Source of the DNA: Odontocerum albicorne
Taxonomy: Eukaryota > Arthropoda > Insecta > Trichoptera > Odontoceridae
Length of the DNA stretch: 64,000 bases
NCBI GenBank assembly: GCA_949825065.1
Contig: OX463856.1
Location: 2,125,369-2,189,368, forward strand
Direction: 5' to 3'
Shown here piece by piece: positions 42,006 through 51,163 of this stretch. A program made the translations under genes and the position numbers. The notes under the pieces are model-generated. The model did not search any database. It was not told the origin of the DNA and saw nothing but the letters and a program-made list of their open reading frames with translations. Each line of letters opens with the position of its first letter. The stretch's first letter is position 1.

Positions 42006-42238
42006 GTGCCCTGTTTCACGTTCATGTTCGCCAATTTCGTTCGTTTCATGTTCGTTAATGATGTGATCGATATTATCATGACAGAAACCAACAGATACGC
42101 AGATGGTTTCGAAAAAAACAAACACTGTTCTCGGTTGTCAGGTTCACATTTAGACGCAATACTACGCGTCTCTACTTCAAAAATGCAAGTTAATATAAAA
42201 AAACTTGCAAGTCAAATGCAGCCACAAAAATCTCATTG
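42006..42238 (+). pseudogene. transposase fragments: hAT C-terminus, possible piggyBac piece upstream
   Basis: The final 40 codons (SGSHLDAILRVSTSKMQVNI, KKLASQMQPQKSH, stop) fit the C-terminus of ZBED/SCAND3-like hAT transposases (LxxxLRxxxSxxxxxxxxLxxxxQxxxSH). The preceding NDVIDIIMTETNRYADGFEK resembles instead the ETNRYA block of piggyBac transposases. The frame may therefore be a fusion of two elements, joined near 42116. Neither part is functional. Confidence 0.5.
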
Positions 42239-42562
42239 ATTTTATTAACTATAATAAATGTCGTAAAAATATATAATATAATTAGCGTTTTATTTTCCAA
42301 ACTAAAATATTTGTACACAAATATTGTAGGTATACTGTAATGACATGGCCCAAATGCAGCCCGCATTAATCCCCACGTTAAATATTTGGGCCTGTTACAA
42401 CCAAAGGTTGCTGACCCATGAGCTAAACTGATTTAAAAAAACATTCCAGTGGTTCAAAAAGTGTTAATTGAATTAAATTATACTATTACACCTTATATAA
42501 AATATAAATGTCAATTTTACCTCTATCTCCATAAAAAAATTAAACGTCCCTGGGACTGAAAA

Positions 42563-43085
42563 TATTTATTTATTTTATTTATTATTACACATGACAAGAA
42601 ATATACACAATTTGAGAAAAACAACAGATAATTTGATTTGGACATAAAATTTTAATGGATCTGGGTTTGTTGCCTTTAATTTGTCGTATTCCTAGTTAAC
42701 TAGGCTTTTGCCTGTATCTCACTGAGGATATTTAGCATGAGAAAAATAAATCGATACTTCTTTCCGATTTTTTATTACACAAAAACAAAACCCCGTTGCA
42801 CGCTCTCATCAACCTGACCCACAGTGACACTCAACTACAACTGGAAACATCTTGCGAAATTCAACTCCTCACACATCATCACTCCAGAAAGACCAAAAAT
42901 ATTCATCCCACACTATACCGCACACAATCATAAGAATAAAAATTAAAATCAAAACAAAATTAAAACAAAAAAAAAATAATACACAGAAACACAAAAATAA
43001 TCAAAATTAAAACAACAAGAAGAAACCCACACTCACGAGCTTACATAAATCCCTTCCACTCGTCATTCATCCTGAAAGCCCAAGT
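42563..43085 (-). repeat. dispersed repeat X
   Basis: Inverted, highly similar copy of 34000-34512, sharing for example CAAAACCCCGTTGCACG, CTCATCAACCTGACCCACAG and TATACCGCACACAATCATAA. See 34000 for the family. Confidence 0.75.
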
Positions 43086-43194
43086 ACTCAAAATCCTGTC
43101 GCAATAACAACCACAATAATAATATGTTTTAGGCATAGGAGCCTGAAGGGTTAAAAATACCTCAAAAATCATCGTTGAACGTTGATAATGATGA

Positions 43195-43639
43195 TGTAGG
43201 AATACCTACCTAAATGAATGAATAAATAAATAATTGTTAAACACAATTATTTAAATTAATTATCGTCAGATAGTAAACATACAGGGTCAATGACCGATGA
43301 AGAATTCAATGATTGTTACACACTATGAAAAACGACAATATTTACTATTTACAGCGTCTGCAAATTGGCTAGCCATCTCCAAATATAAATAATTAACCTA
43401 CCGCCAGTTCATGCGCTAGAGCAAGGCAGATATATATCGCGAATGTATTTACTTATTGGTATAAATTACTCGGACGCCGAGAAATAAACATATTAGTATT
43501 GTCATTCATTCAGCTGTCAAGACTTGTATTATTTATTTACCCGCTGTCCACTTATCGATTTATATCCGCATTCCTGAGTCTATATTCATTGACTACAAAT
43601 CAAGATCATCACGACATTCAAGATAAGCAAAACGCTATA
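43195..43639 (+). mobile_element. solo LTR, TGTAGG family
   Basis: Begins TGTAGGAATACCTACC and ends AAGCAAAACGCTATA. It contains GGTCAATGACCGATGAAG, a TATA-like ATATATATCGCG near 43430 and GAAATAAACA (polyadenylation signal) near 43482, in LTR order. Flanks ATGA and TTGA are an imperfect 4-bp duplication. It is the inverted counterpart of 1187-1593. Confidence 0.7.
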
Positions 43640-44239
43640 TTGATGACCTTGAACGAGAGGGAATGCAGAATCGACTAAAACAAAGATAACGATGTCGATA
43701 TCAAAATCATCAGCAAGTCCTAATAGGACACATGCTACACTGATAACGACCATCGTTACAATGACATAGCAATCTGGAATTGCAGAATATAAATATTTTG
43801 GTTTTTTTTTTGGTGTTACAAAATTTTAGAAAAAGTGGCTTCAAAATTAAATAGATTTTTCGGTATTTTTATTTCTTTCGACAAAAAATGTTCGATTATG
43901 TCTCATCTTTTGGGAAAATATTGCTAAATAAATTTATTTTTCATGTATATGAGTTATGCACATAATATAAAAATATCTCTTTGTAGAGAGTAACTGCTGA
44001 GGAAGGCATATTAATATAACGTTCCCGTCAAACATTTTATGAATTCCTGGTGCGATTAATATAAATCTAATACCGACAGGATTGGAGCTAAGGACCTGCC
44101 AGCAGAATTATATTTGAGGGGTGAGACGTATCGCTAACAGGGACAAAATCAAGACCTGACAATTTTGTAATAAAATTATTAGATTCTATTATGTTATGCC
44201 AATATTCGGAAGTATCAAAAAACGTATTAATTTAATACA
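43640..44239. other. unassigned AT-rich stretch
   Basis: No feature recognised. Confidence 0.35.
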
Positions 44240-44335
44240 CCTACAATTTCTCTGATTGTCTACATTTGCTTTTTTTCAAATATCATTGACTTCAAACTAT
44301 ATTTTCCTTAGTCTCCTCAATAGTTTTTTTTTTTC
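44240..44335 (-). pseudogene. LINE-G tail trace
   Basis: CACCTACAATTTCTCTGATT and following bases match the LINE-G tails at 23.8 and 21.1 kb. Heavily decayed. Confidence 0.4.
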
Positions 44336-44371
44336 ACTAACATTGCATCACATGTTAGTTTTGTTAGTTTT

Positions 44372-44443
44372 TTTACATTAATTTGTTCTACGTACCCAAA
44401 CTATCCCATATGTATTTGAGGATGTAGAACAAATTAATGTAAA
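44372..44443. repeat. 20-bp perfect inverted repeat
   Basis: TTTACATTAATTTGTTCTAC at 44372-44391 is the exact reverse complement of 44424-44443, with a 32-nt spacer. Possibly a small foldback element. Confidence 0.9.
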
Positions 44444-44708
44444 AGAGTGCAAACAAAAAAAATGATGGTGTTAGGACAGGTGGAGCTTTCATCAAAATAT
44501 GACTTTATCAATTTTTTCACGATTGTGTGATCGCACTTTAATGAAAACTGATTCGTTTCTAAAGACAATGATGGTAGTGGTGGGTCAAATGCCTTTAAAA
44601 ATATGAAAGAGAAAATGGATGGGACAAAGACTGAAAAAAATACAGAATAATAACTATTGAAATGCGAGCACTAAGAAAAAAACATGGGAAGAAAATATAT
44701 ATCAGTGT

Positions 44709-44787
44709 ACGAAATTAAATGATTAAGGATGGATGTGAATTTAAGTGATTAAGGGTGGATGTGAATTTAAGTGATTAAGGGTGGATA
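44709..44787. repeat. 26-bp tandem repeat, three copies
   Basis: GAATTTAAGTGATTAAGGGT plus GGATGT; the first copy is slightly diverged. Confidence 0.85.
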
Positions 44788-45001
44788 AACACGTAAAATA
44801 TGTATTAAGTAAGACAAAAATATCGAAACCCAGGTTATGAAGGCACGCAACCTTCCAACTTTTGTATTATATTATGATTTCGTTATCTTATTGCCATGTG
44901 TCTTATTTCAACCGATCAGAAAGATATTAAAGAGGCCTTAAGTATCAATTTTTTATGTTAAATAACACTTTTTTTTATTTATTTATTTGATAAATACATT
45001 G

Positions 45002-45523
45002 TCATAAAAGTGCCTCTCTTTTTAAATTACCACCTTTTCTAATGCGAAAGCATAAAATTATTTTTTCAAATGTATCAATTAAAGAGTATAACACTTGAAT
45101 ATTTTTTTGAATGATGGTGGCTGAATTTTGAAGGATGGTGACTGAATTTTGAAGGATGGTGACTGAATTTTGAAGGATGGTGGCTGAATTTTGAAGGATG
45201 GTGGATGAATTTTGAAGGATGGTGGCGGAATTTTGAAGGATGGGGGCTGAATTTTGAAGGATGGTGGCTGAATTTTGAAGGATGGTGGCTGAATTTCGAA
45301 GGATGGTGGCTGAATTTTGAAGGATGGTGGCTGAATTTTGAAGGATGGTGGATGAATTTTGAAGGATGATGGCTGAATTTTGAAGGATGGTGACTGAATT
45401 TTGAAAGATGGTGGCTGAATTTCGAAGGATGGTGGCTGAATTTTGAAGGATGTTGACTAAATTGATTCTGGATTGACTATATAATTTTTCTATACATTGT
45501 ATGTTATTTTTTAATATTTTCAC
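45002..45523 (-). other. 173-codon frame built on a 21-bp minisatellite
   Basis: The minus-strand frame starts MKILKNNIQCIEKLYSQS, runs through 16 heptapeptide repeats of consensus ILQNSAT (45118-45453 at DNA level) and ends with a non-repeat tail (VLYSLIDTFEKIILCFRIRK, GGNLKREALL). Variants mostly replace Q with R, A with S or V, and T with I or P, without stops or indels. Isoleucine and leucine recur every seven residues, so an elongated or amphipathic repeat structure is conceivable. A 21-bp unit without stops stays open by itself, no promoter or splice context was found, and I cannot assign a function. Confidence 0.35.
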
Positions 45524-46120
45524 TGAACCGCAGACATGACGGAACTGTTCATAAGATGAATATGGCTAATTGGATTTTTTTTAATCATTGTTATTATTTA
45601 TAAATTATCTGATTTGAGTGGCAATCTGGATAAGTGTTCTTTTGAATTAAAAAAAATGTAGGGGTATTGTAAAAAAATATTTTATCATTTGTATATTAAT
45701 TTTCTAAGAATCCGAATTAGGATGTGGATATATCGTAAATATATATTGAAGGGTGTCAGAAAAAAAAATCTAAGGCAAGACCGTTGAGACCACCACTGGA
45801 GTATGCACGTAACTCGCTTTTATTCATGTTATTTAATGACAAATCTAACGCACAGTCAGATAATTGAAACTTATATTGTAGACAGACTCTTATATAAACA
45901 TAATTATTTTTAATCAACATTAAAATTTGGGAGCATGTTCCTATCGATAGCTCCGCGAGATGTGATATCGAAAAAGAGTGACAACAGACAATGGAGGTAA
46001 TTTTTTTGTACGATACCCTTAACTTGTGAGTTGGATGTATTGAAGATCGTGATCGGGAGATAATATTGTATTATTTATGTATTATGTGTTTGGGCATGTT
46101 AAACTAATGAATATAGATAT
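45524..46120. other. unassigned AT-rich stretch
   Basis: No feature recognised. Confidence 0.35.
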
Positions 46121-46124
46121 ATTT

Positions 46125-46665
46125 CTTCTTCCTAGTGTCATGTCAGGTCCCCCCAACGTTGACTATCACCTGAGAGTAAGCATCTTTGTCCCCGGCCACC
46201 CAAAAAAGATCCCCAACGCTCCTTATACCAGTCCAATCACGTATATTGCGGAGCCAGGAGATTTGTCTCCTGCCAACAATTCTTCGACCCTCTATTTTGC
46301 CTTGGATGATCAGGTTCAGTAATTTTTTCTTTTTTCCCCTAAGTAAATGCCCCAAATAGGACACCTTTCGGATTTTAATATTAGTCAGCAACTCTCAATC
46401 AACTTTGGCTCTTTGAAGAACCCTTGTGTTGCTGACCATATCTATCCAGGGTATCCGTAGCATTCTCCAGTGTATCCACGTTTCGAATGCTTTCAGTCGA
46501 TTCATACTAGTAACTTTGAAGGTCCATGATTCCACTCCATATAATAACACTGACCAAACGTAGCGTTTGACTAACCGTTGTCGAAGTTTCAAGTTTAGAT
46601 TATCACCGCAGAATACGCTTCTCATTTTATTAAAAGCCGTAGATATACTAACAAAACAAATACAC
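46125..46665 (-). pseudogene. LINE-A RT end and tail
   Basis: Upstream frame: MRSVFCGDNLNLKLRQRLVK, RYVWSVLLYGVESWTFKVTS, MNRLKAFETWIHWRMLRIPW, IDMVSNTRVLQRAKVD; then LTNIKIRKVSYLGHLLRGKK, KIEGRRIVGRRQISWLRNIR, DWTGIRSVGDLFWVAGDKDA. One frameshift near 46393. VWSVLLYGVESWT is the post-palm motif of this LINE class. Confidence 0.8.
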
Positions 46666-46860
46666 ATTGCAAATGTAAGTGGAAGACGTGGTAGAGACAC
46701 ACCAAGAAAAATATGATTGGATGAAGTGTATGATATTTCTAAAGAAAGAAATGTAAAAAGTCAGATAAATCATAGAAACTGTATGAGAACATGTATGGAT
46801 ATTAAAGTCTGGCGCTCTCCTTTTTCCACCTACCTCGATAAGGAGATGACGTGATGGTAT
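46666..46860 (+). pseudogene. LINE-G tail
   Basis: Reads GRRGRDTPRKI, stop, LDEVYDISKERNVKSQINH, RNCMRTCMDIKVWRSPFST. It is the clearest LINE-G tail in the window and abuts the minus-strand LINE-A copy. Confidence 0.65.
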
Positions 46861-47389
46861 GTTTTGTGTGAAATGGTGCTAAATTTCATATGTTTTTTTT
46901 TTTAATTATAAAAACAATAACTAAAAGACAAGTCCAGCTAGTCTTTTTGCAGCTTTTTTCATTATTTTTAAAATTTTTTTTTAATAAATGAAAATCTTTG
47001 ATAATAATAAAGGTCCTGCCTTTATTCGGTGTCAGTATGAGTAGTGTTGCTAAGTATGAGATACGATGTAGTAATGTAGAATATTCACATATAAATATTT
47101 GTAGGCGCAAGTGTCAATAATATTACATACCATCTGACATACGAGCGTAACGATTTTATAAGTTACTTCATAAATCTCCCTGAAGCGGTGGCGGTGGCGC
47201 TGGAGCGAGCTGCGCCGGGTAAGGGAATAAACTCCAGCAATCCCGATTGTTAATAAATATAATATATAATAATGTTATATCGCTGGCATCTGTTACATAT
47301 CTTTTGGTGCTACCATTCCTACTATATAATCGTGGAATATAGTTATCTTTTTCTCCTTTTATTTATTTATTTATTTTAATGACTTATTC
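46861..47389. other. unassigned stretch
   Basis: A short GC-rich run (GCGGTGGCGGTGGCGCTGGA, 47183-47215) stands out but has no identified role. Confidence 0.35.
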
Positions 47390-47570
47390 TCTCGCAAATA
47401 CTTAAGGATGAGGATAGATTTTCTTTTAATCAACTGGGTAGTCTTAAATATCAAAAAAAGGTAATTCGTTGTTGTCAATCAGGAAGAACCTTCTTGGGAC
47501 AATGTATCACAGCGTACCACAAGGGTTGGTAGGAGTTCTAGGGTCGTTGTTTTTGTTCTTTATACTTATT
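47390..47570 (+). pseudogene. jockey/CR1-like RT palm fragment
   Basis: VVVNQEEPSWDN precedes, in another frame, YHSVPQGLVGVLGSLFLFFI. This corresponds to the GVPQGSVLGPLLFLLYIND block of non-LTR reverse transcriptases. Frameshifted and truncated. Confidence 0.6.
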
Positions 47571-47574
47571 ATTT

Positions 47575-47755
47575 TTTTTTTATTTACTTATATTACACAT
47601 GACAAGAAATATATATCATTTGTGAAAAAAAAAAACAACAGGTAATTTAATTTGGACACACAATTTTAATGGATCTGTGTTTGTTGCCCTTCATTTGCCG
47701 TGTCCCCAGTAAACTAGGCTTTTGCCTGTATCTCACCGAAGTCAATTGTATCAGT
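47575..47755 (-). repeat. dispersed repeat X, partial
   Basis: CACATGACAAGAAATATATA to CTAGGCTTTTGCCTGTATCT matches the first 180 bp of 42563-43085. 5'-truncated in the retroposon orientation. Confidence 0.7.
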
Positions 47756-47899
47756 AATCTCATTAGCATGGAGGGTTTTGTGTTTTAGTTTCATGTGGAT
47801 GATGCTTTATTCTTTAAATTTTACCATAGAAAAGTGAAAAATACATTCTGAAACCAAGTTAAACGAAATTTCTCTGGGTTCTTTGGATTGACATTTTGG
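47756..47899. other. short unassigned stretch
   Basis: No feature. Confidence 0.3.
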
Positions 47900-48195
47900 A
47901 TTGACGCGTTTAATTTTTTTATTTAACACTTTATTACAAATACAATCTGGCGGATTTATGATTTATTGCTGGGTGGCAATCTCTTTCAACTAATCAGACA
48001 AAAGTAAATAAAGCAAGTTACATGATCGCAAAAATATATTCAAATGATTATTCAGATTTATGAAATAAATGGTCATAAACATATTAAAGTAAAAGTGAGA
48101 TATGATCAATCAAAATAAAAAGAAAAAAATGGCGGAGAGAAAAGAAAAATTAGGAATGAAATTTGGATAAACATTTTACTTCTCTCATATGATTT
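47900..48195 (-). mobile_element. LINE-D 3' UTR fragment
   Basis: Reverse complement of the LINE-D 3' end, beginning with its terminus (rc TTATTTAACACTTTATTACA) and containing GGCAATCTCTTTCAAC and AAGCAAGTTACATGATCGC. Confidence 0.6.
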
Positions 48196-48220
48196 AGATC
48201 TTGCGTTATGGATATGATTC

Positions 48221-48473
48221 TTCTTCTTTTTCTCCCTGGCTCCATCCCAACTCACTGTCTGCGAAGACTGTTGGGGTCAGCTCTCCTCGTCCTCAGGTTG
48301 TATGCTCTTCTGTCCCGGACTACGTCCCGCAGGCCGTGCCTCTGCATCAGGTTATCTTTTTGCACCACCCACGAATGATTTGGTCTTCCTCTAGTTGTTA
48401 TTCGAGGAAGATCCATGGAGATTGCCTGGTTCACAATTTGACAGGGTGCTCTGCGTCAAACGTGCCCACACCA
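48221..48473 (-). pseudogene. LINE-C tail, part split off by the gypsy insertion
   Basis: The minus strand reads NQAISMDLPRITTRGRPNHS, WVVQKDNLMQRHGLRDVVRD, RRAYNLRTRRADPNSLRRQ and ends in a GAAGAAGAA tail. At 48473 it meets the 5' LTR, and its upstream part continues at 57983. Joining the DNA at ACCA restores the tail's reading (DNA context AGATGGTGTGGGCACGT). Confidence 0.85.
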
Positions 48474-49946
48474 TGTCAGGACTTGGGTACGGCCGACCAA
48501 TTAGTTTATTGTAGTTAAAAATAACCATTAAAAATAGCGAACCGGGACAGTCAAAGGGAGATCTTGCGTCATTTTCGAGAAGGATTGCTTCCTATTGTTT
48601 CAAGCTTAACTGCCTCGAGTGGCTGGCTTTGTCGTCCCGTTTGTATAGAAATACACGACACTTTATGAGGATCGGTAATTAGTGTTCCGTCTTACGATCT
48701 GATTTATTGCAGTCACAGATAACTATTGTTACTAAGAAAAGAAATAAAACTTTGCGCAAGATATATTTCAGAGGGTGTATGCGCTTTTATGACCGCGATT
48801 GTTATGCGAGAAAGAAAAAAAGGGGTCAAAAATTTCTCTTCTCCTTTCTAAAGAAATACGTCGCGCTTAATTTATTGCGGACATAGTTAAATATGGATTC
48901 AACGGTAAGAAGACAAAAAAAAAAACACTTCACTCGAGATACATTTCAAAAGAAGTGACTATTGTCCCTTAAGCAATTTTAAGTGTCGCCTTTAGGGTTA
49001 CCGGATGTTATACAAAAGGGATTCTCGACTTAATTACGCTGTGAAAGTTTAAATATACTATTCATTGGCAAAATAACGTCCGGCCGGACAAAAAAGATTT
49101 ATGATTTTTTTAACGGTCGCGAGCAACTTTCTAAAGAGTTCCAAAATGGCGGAGCTTGGGGAGATCCCTTAAATAAAGGAACCGCGATCTCCCCACATCT
49201 TTCTCGCCACGAAGTTATCAAGTCAACATCATTCTCGTCTTGACGCTGTTCGCGAACTTGAACAAGCCTTTCTCACATTTGATTGTTCATTCTTATTTGA
49301 TACAATTTGTCCGGTAAATTCTGGAGGAACTGAGTCGTGTGGGTGTATTACGGCACGAATTGGCGGTCGCCAACCACTAAGGGAATTTCTTCACATCAGC
49401 GGCCCTGTAGTAACAGTATAAGGTCAGAGGGCCATATACGAGTCGACCTGGTCATACACTTGAAGCGGATCTGGGATAATACATTTTGTCCTGTATTGGA
49501 GTAAGATCAACCTTATTTATCCTCTTTTGCTTGTCATTTTATGGTGATATCTGAGTATTCTAGAGATTGGCGAGATCTAATCTTTGAGAATTGACACATT
49601 TCCGCAACGGACTGTTGTGTGATTACCCCTGATAATAAATTACTTCGACTGCCTGTCCATCTGAAAGGTTAGCGGAGTAGCAGAGAGAAATCTGCCCATT
49701 TGATTTTCCTGACGGAGTATCAGCTCGTCAGGATTAAATATATAACCTATTAACAGCAAATATGTGTTTCATTATGTATTTATACCTACCCAAGCACTGA
49801 CGAATGCCTACCTCTTCCCACGACATCTTGAGATCTTATTGAGCCTTGTTTTACCTATACTGAGCTACCGGAGTAAGAGTCATACATTGTAACATCCAGG
49901 CTTTTAGTAATCCAACTTAATTAATTAAAGGGCAAAAAGTCTGAAA
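48474..49946 (+). repeat. 5' LTR (1,473 bp)
   Basis: Starts TGTCAGGACTTGGG and ends AAAAAGTCTGAAA. It differs from the 3' LTR, as far as I can read, by one A in an A-run near 48915 and one base at about 49378 (A here, G there). The 3' terminus is AAA, not the usual CA. Transcription of the element should start in this copy. Confidence 0.95.
49158..49194 (+). promoter_or_regulatory. candidate core promoter in the 5' LTR
   Basis: GGGGAGATC (49158-49166) and GATCTCCCC (49186-49194) form a perfect 9-bp inverted repeat around TTAAATAAAGG, a TATA-like or polyadenylation-like box. Just upstream AAAATGGCGGAGC resembles a YY1/Pleiohomeotic site. The same lies in the 3' LTR near 57194. The start site is inferred only. 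Confidence 0.35.
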
Positions 49947-49964
49947 CTGGCCCCACGTTTCAGA
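49940..49964 (+). other. hairpin spanning the LTR edge and candidate primer-binding site
   Basis: TCTGAAAC, 9-nt loop TGGCCCCAC, GTTTCAGA: a perfect 8-bp stem straddling the LTR boundary at 49946. TGGCCCCACG (from 49948) has the TGG start expected of a tRNA primer-binding site, but I could not match a tRNA 3' end. The hairpin also leaves self-priming possible. Confidence 0.5.
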
Positions 49965-50001
49965 TAGAACTCTCACCTTGCTAGCTGAGGATAAGTCCAC
50001 A

Positions 50002-51120
50002 ATGAGTCCTATTGACAATATTACGAGTGCAACTAAGGAGAGATTGATTGGGGAATTGATGGAAAGGGGAATCACTCCGGGTAACAAACTCCCCAGGTTG
50101 CGTCGGCAAGCATGGAGCTACAATCGGGGCCTCGTTCACTCTCCTACAGAAGAGGTTATATTGCCTCAAAGGTCTAAGGCACATGTTAATTTGCGAGGAG
50201 CCCCGGAATTTTCTATGGAACTGGTTTCCGGAGCGACAGCCCCTCGTTCGGACTCTTCCTTGCCATTTACCGGGTCTTGCACTTCAAGAGACTTGGGAAT
50301 GTTGCCGTCTCCTAGCACTAGAGGTAATCAATTACCTCCATTAAATATCAATTTTTCATCGTGGCCAGTGGATCCGTTTAATGGCTCGGGTAGCGTACGT
50401 CAGTTTTTGGTTAGGCTCGAGGAAATAGCACACGCACGTAGGTTCGATGTAGACTCTCTCTCTCCCGTCCTACCTGAATTTTTGCGCGACAGAGCCCTGA
50501 CCTTTTTCAGGATTACGTATAGGAACCCTATGAGATGGGCTACATTGAAGGCACATTTTTTGGAGAGGTTCGAATCGGAGAGTTTTATGATAGATAGAAA
50601 GCTGGATATTTGGGCATCCAAGCAGGGTCACGAAGAATCTTCCACCGATTATATCTCCCGAATTTTGGAGGTAAACAGTACACTGGACTCTGCCTTGACA
50701 GAGGTGGAGCTGTTACAGGTGTTCAAGAGAGGGCTTCACGTTAGGTTTAGCTCAGTCCTTGTCAGTACGCGGCCTGCGTCAGTACGAGAGATGGAAAGAG
50801 TATGTGCCTCTTTCGAACAAATGAACAGGAGTGGTGAGGTATCACCCCGGCCGCTGCAGATGCAGCCAAGGGTAAGGGCACGTGTGTCATCCGTCTCACA
50901 GAAGGTTATCGGTAGAGGGCCGACCTTGTTGAGGTGTTTCTTGTGCAATCTTCCGCATCATATTGCCCGCGACTGTCCGCACAAACCACTTATCCAGAAG
51001 GAACCGGATAAGTCGCCAAGTAATCGCGTAAGGAGTCGTGCCGAGACTTCTAGACCTTTTACTTTGCTGACGGATACTTCGCGTCCGCCGCCGAGCTCCT
51101 TAATTCCAAAAAACAGATAG
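50002..51120 (+). CDS. gypsy Gag
   Basis: 372 residues from the first ATG (50002); the open frame extends upstream only to a TTG. Gag forms the cytoplasmic virus-like particle that packages element RNA. Around residues 120-200 the sequence has the Ty3-type retrotransposon Gag pattern: RQFLVRLEEIA, LPEFLRDRALTFFRI, MRWATLKAHFLERF. A single zinc knuckle CFLCNLPHHIARDC (CX2CX4HX4C) at about 312-325 should bind RNA. The C-terminal 45 residues are basic and Ser/Pro-rich. The stop TAG (51118-51120) comes 4 nt after a slippery heptamer, so a fraction of ribosomes should continue into pol. No premature stops; codon use is less AT-biased than the surroundings. Confidence 0.93.
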   Translation: MSPIDNITSATKERLIGELMERGITPGNKLPRLRRQAWSYNRGLVHSPTEEVILPQRSKAHVNLRGAPEFSMELVSGATAPRSDSSLPFTGSCTSRDLGMLPSPSTRGNQLPPLNINFSSWPVDPFNGSGSVRQFLVRLEEIAHARRFDVDSLSPVLPEFLRDRALTFFRITYRNPMRWATLKAHFLERFESESFMIDRKLDIWASKQGHEESSTDYISRILEVNSTLDSALTEVELLQVFKRGLHVRFSSVLVSTRPASVREMERVCASFEQMNRSGEVSPRPLQMQPRVRARVSSVSQKVIGRGPTLLRCFLCNLPHHIARDCPHKPLIQKEPDKSPSNRVRSRAETSRPFTLLTDTSRPPPSSLIPKNR

Positions 51121-51163
51121 GGGACCAACCCGGTCAAGGTAATTCGGAGCTAAGGGGTTGGTC
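51108..51163 (+). promoter_or_regulatory. -1 ribosomal frameshift signal, gag to pol
   Basis: A AAA AAC (51108-51114) is in the gag frame as X XXY YYZ. After an 8-nt spacer a perfect 9-bp stem GACCAACCC (51123-51131) with GGGTTGGTC (51155-51163) encloses a 23-nt loop. AATTC in the loop (51141-51145) can pair with GAATT at 51174-51178, making an H-type pseudoknot. All three elements of a -1 frameshift site are present at normal spacing. The pol frame is exactly -1 to gag and open from here. Confidence 0.88.

Larger units (their letters stand above)
40812..42411 (+). mobile_element. decayed hAT element (about 1.6 kb)
   Basis: The left end CAGGGATCAACCAACTTTGC and the right end (other strand) CATGGGTCAGCAACCTTTGG are hAT-like termini. 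Flanks GTCTATAG and AGCTAAAC are at best a badly decayed 8-bp duplication. A transposase C-terminal relic lies near the right end, and a SINE-2 copy has inserted inside. Confidence 0.55.

Noticed and set aside
44372..44443. transcription terminator
   Set aside because: The perfect inverted repeat has a 32-nt AT-rich loop and lies in eukaryotic DNA; a foldback element is more plausible.
49978..50001. gag start at the TTG at 49978
   Set aside because: The first ATG at 50002 is the normal choice; the eight upstream codons only reflect the open frame.
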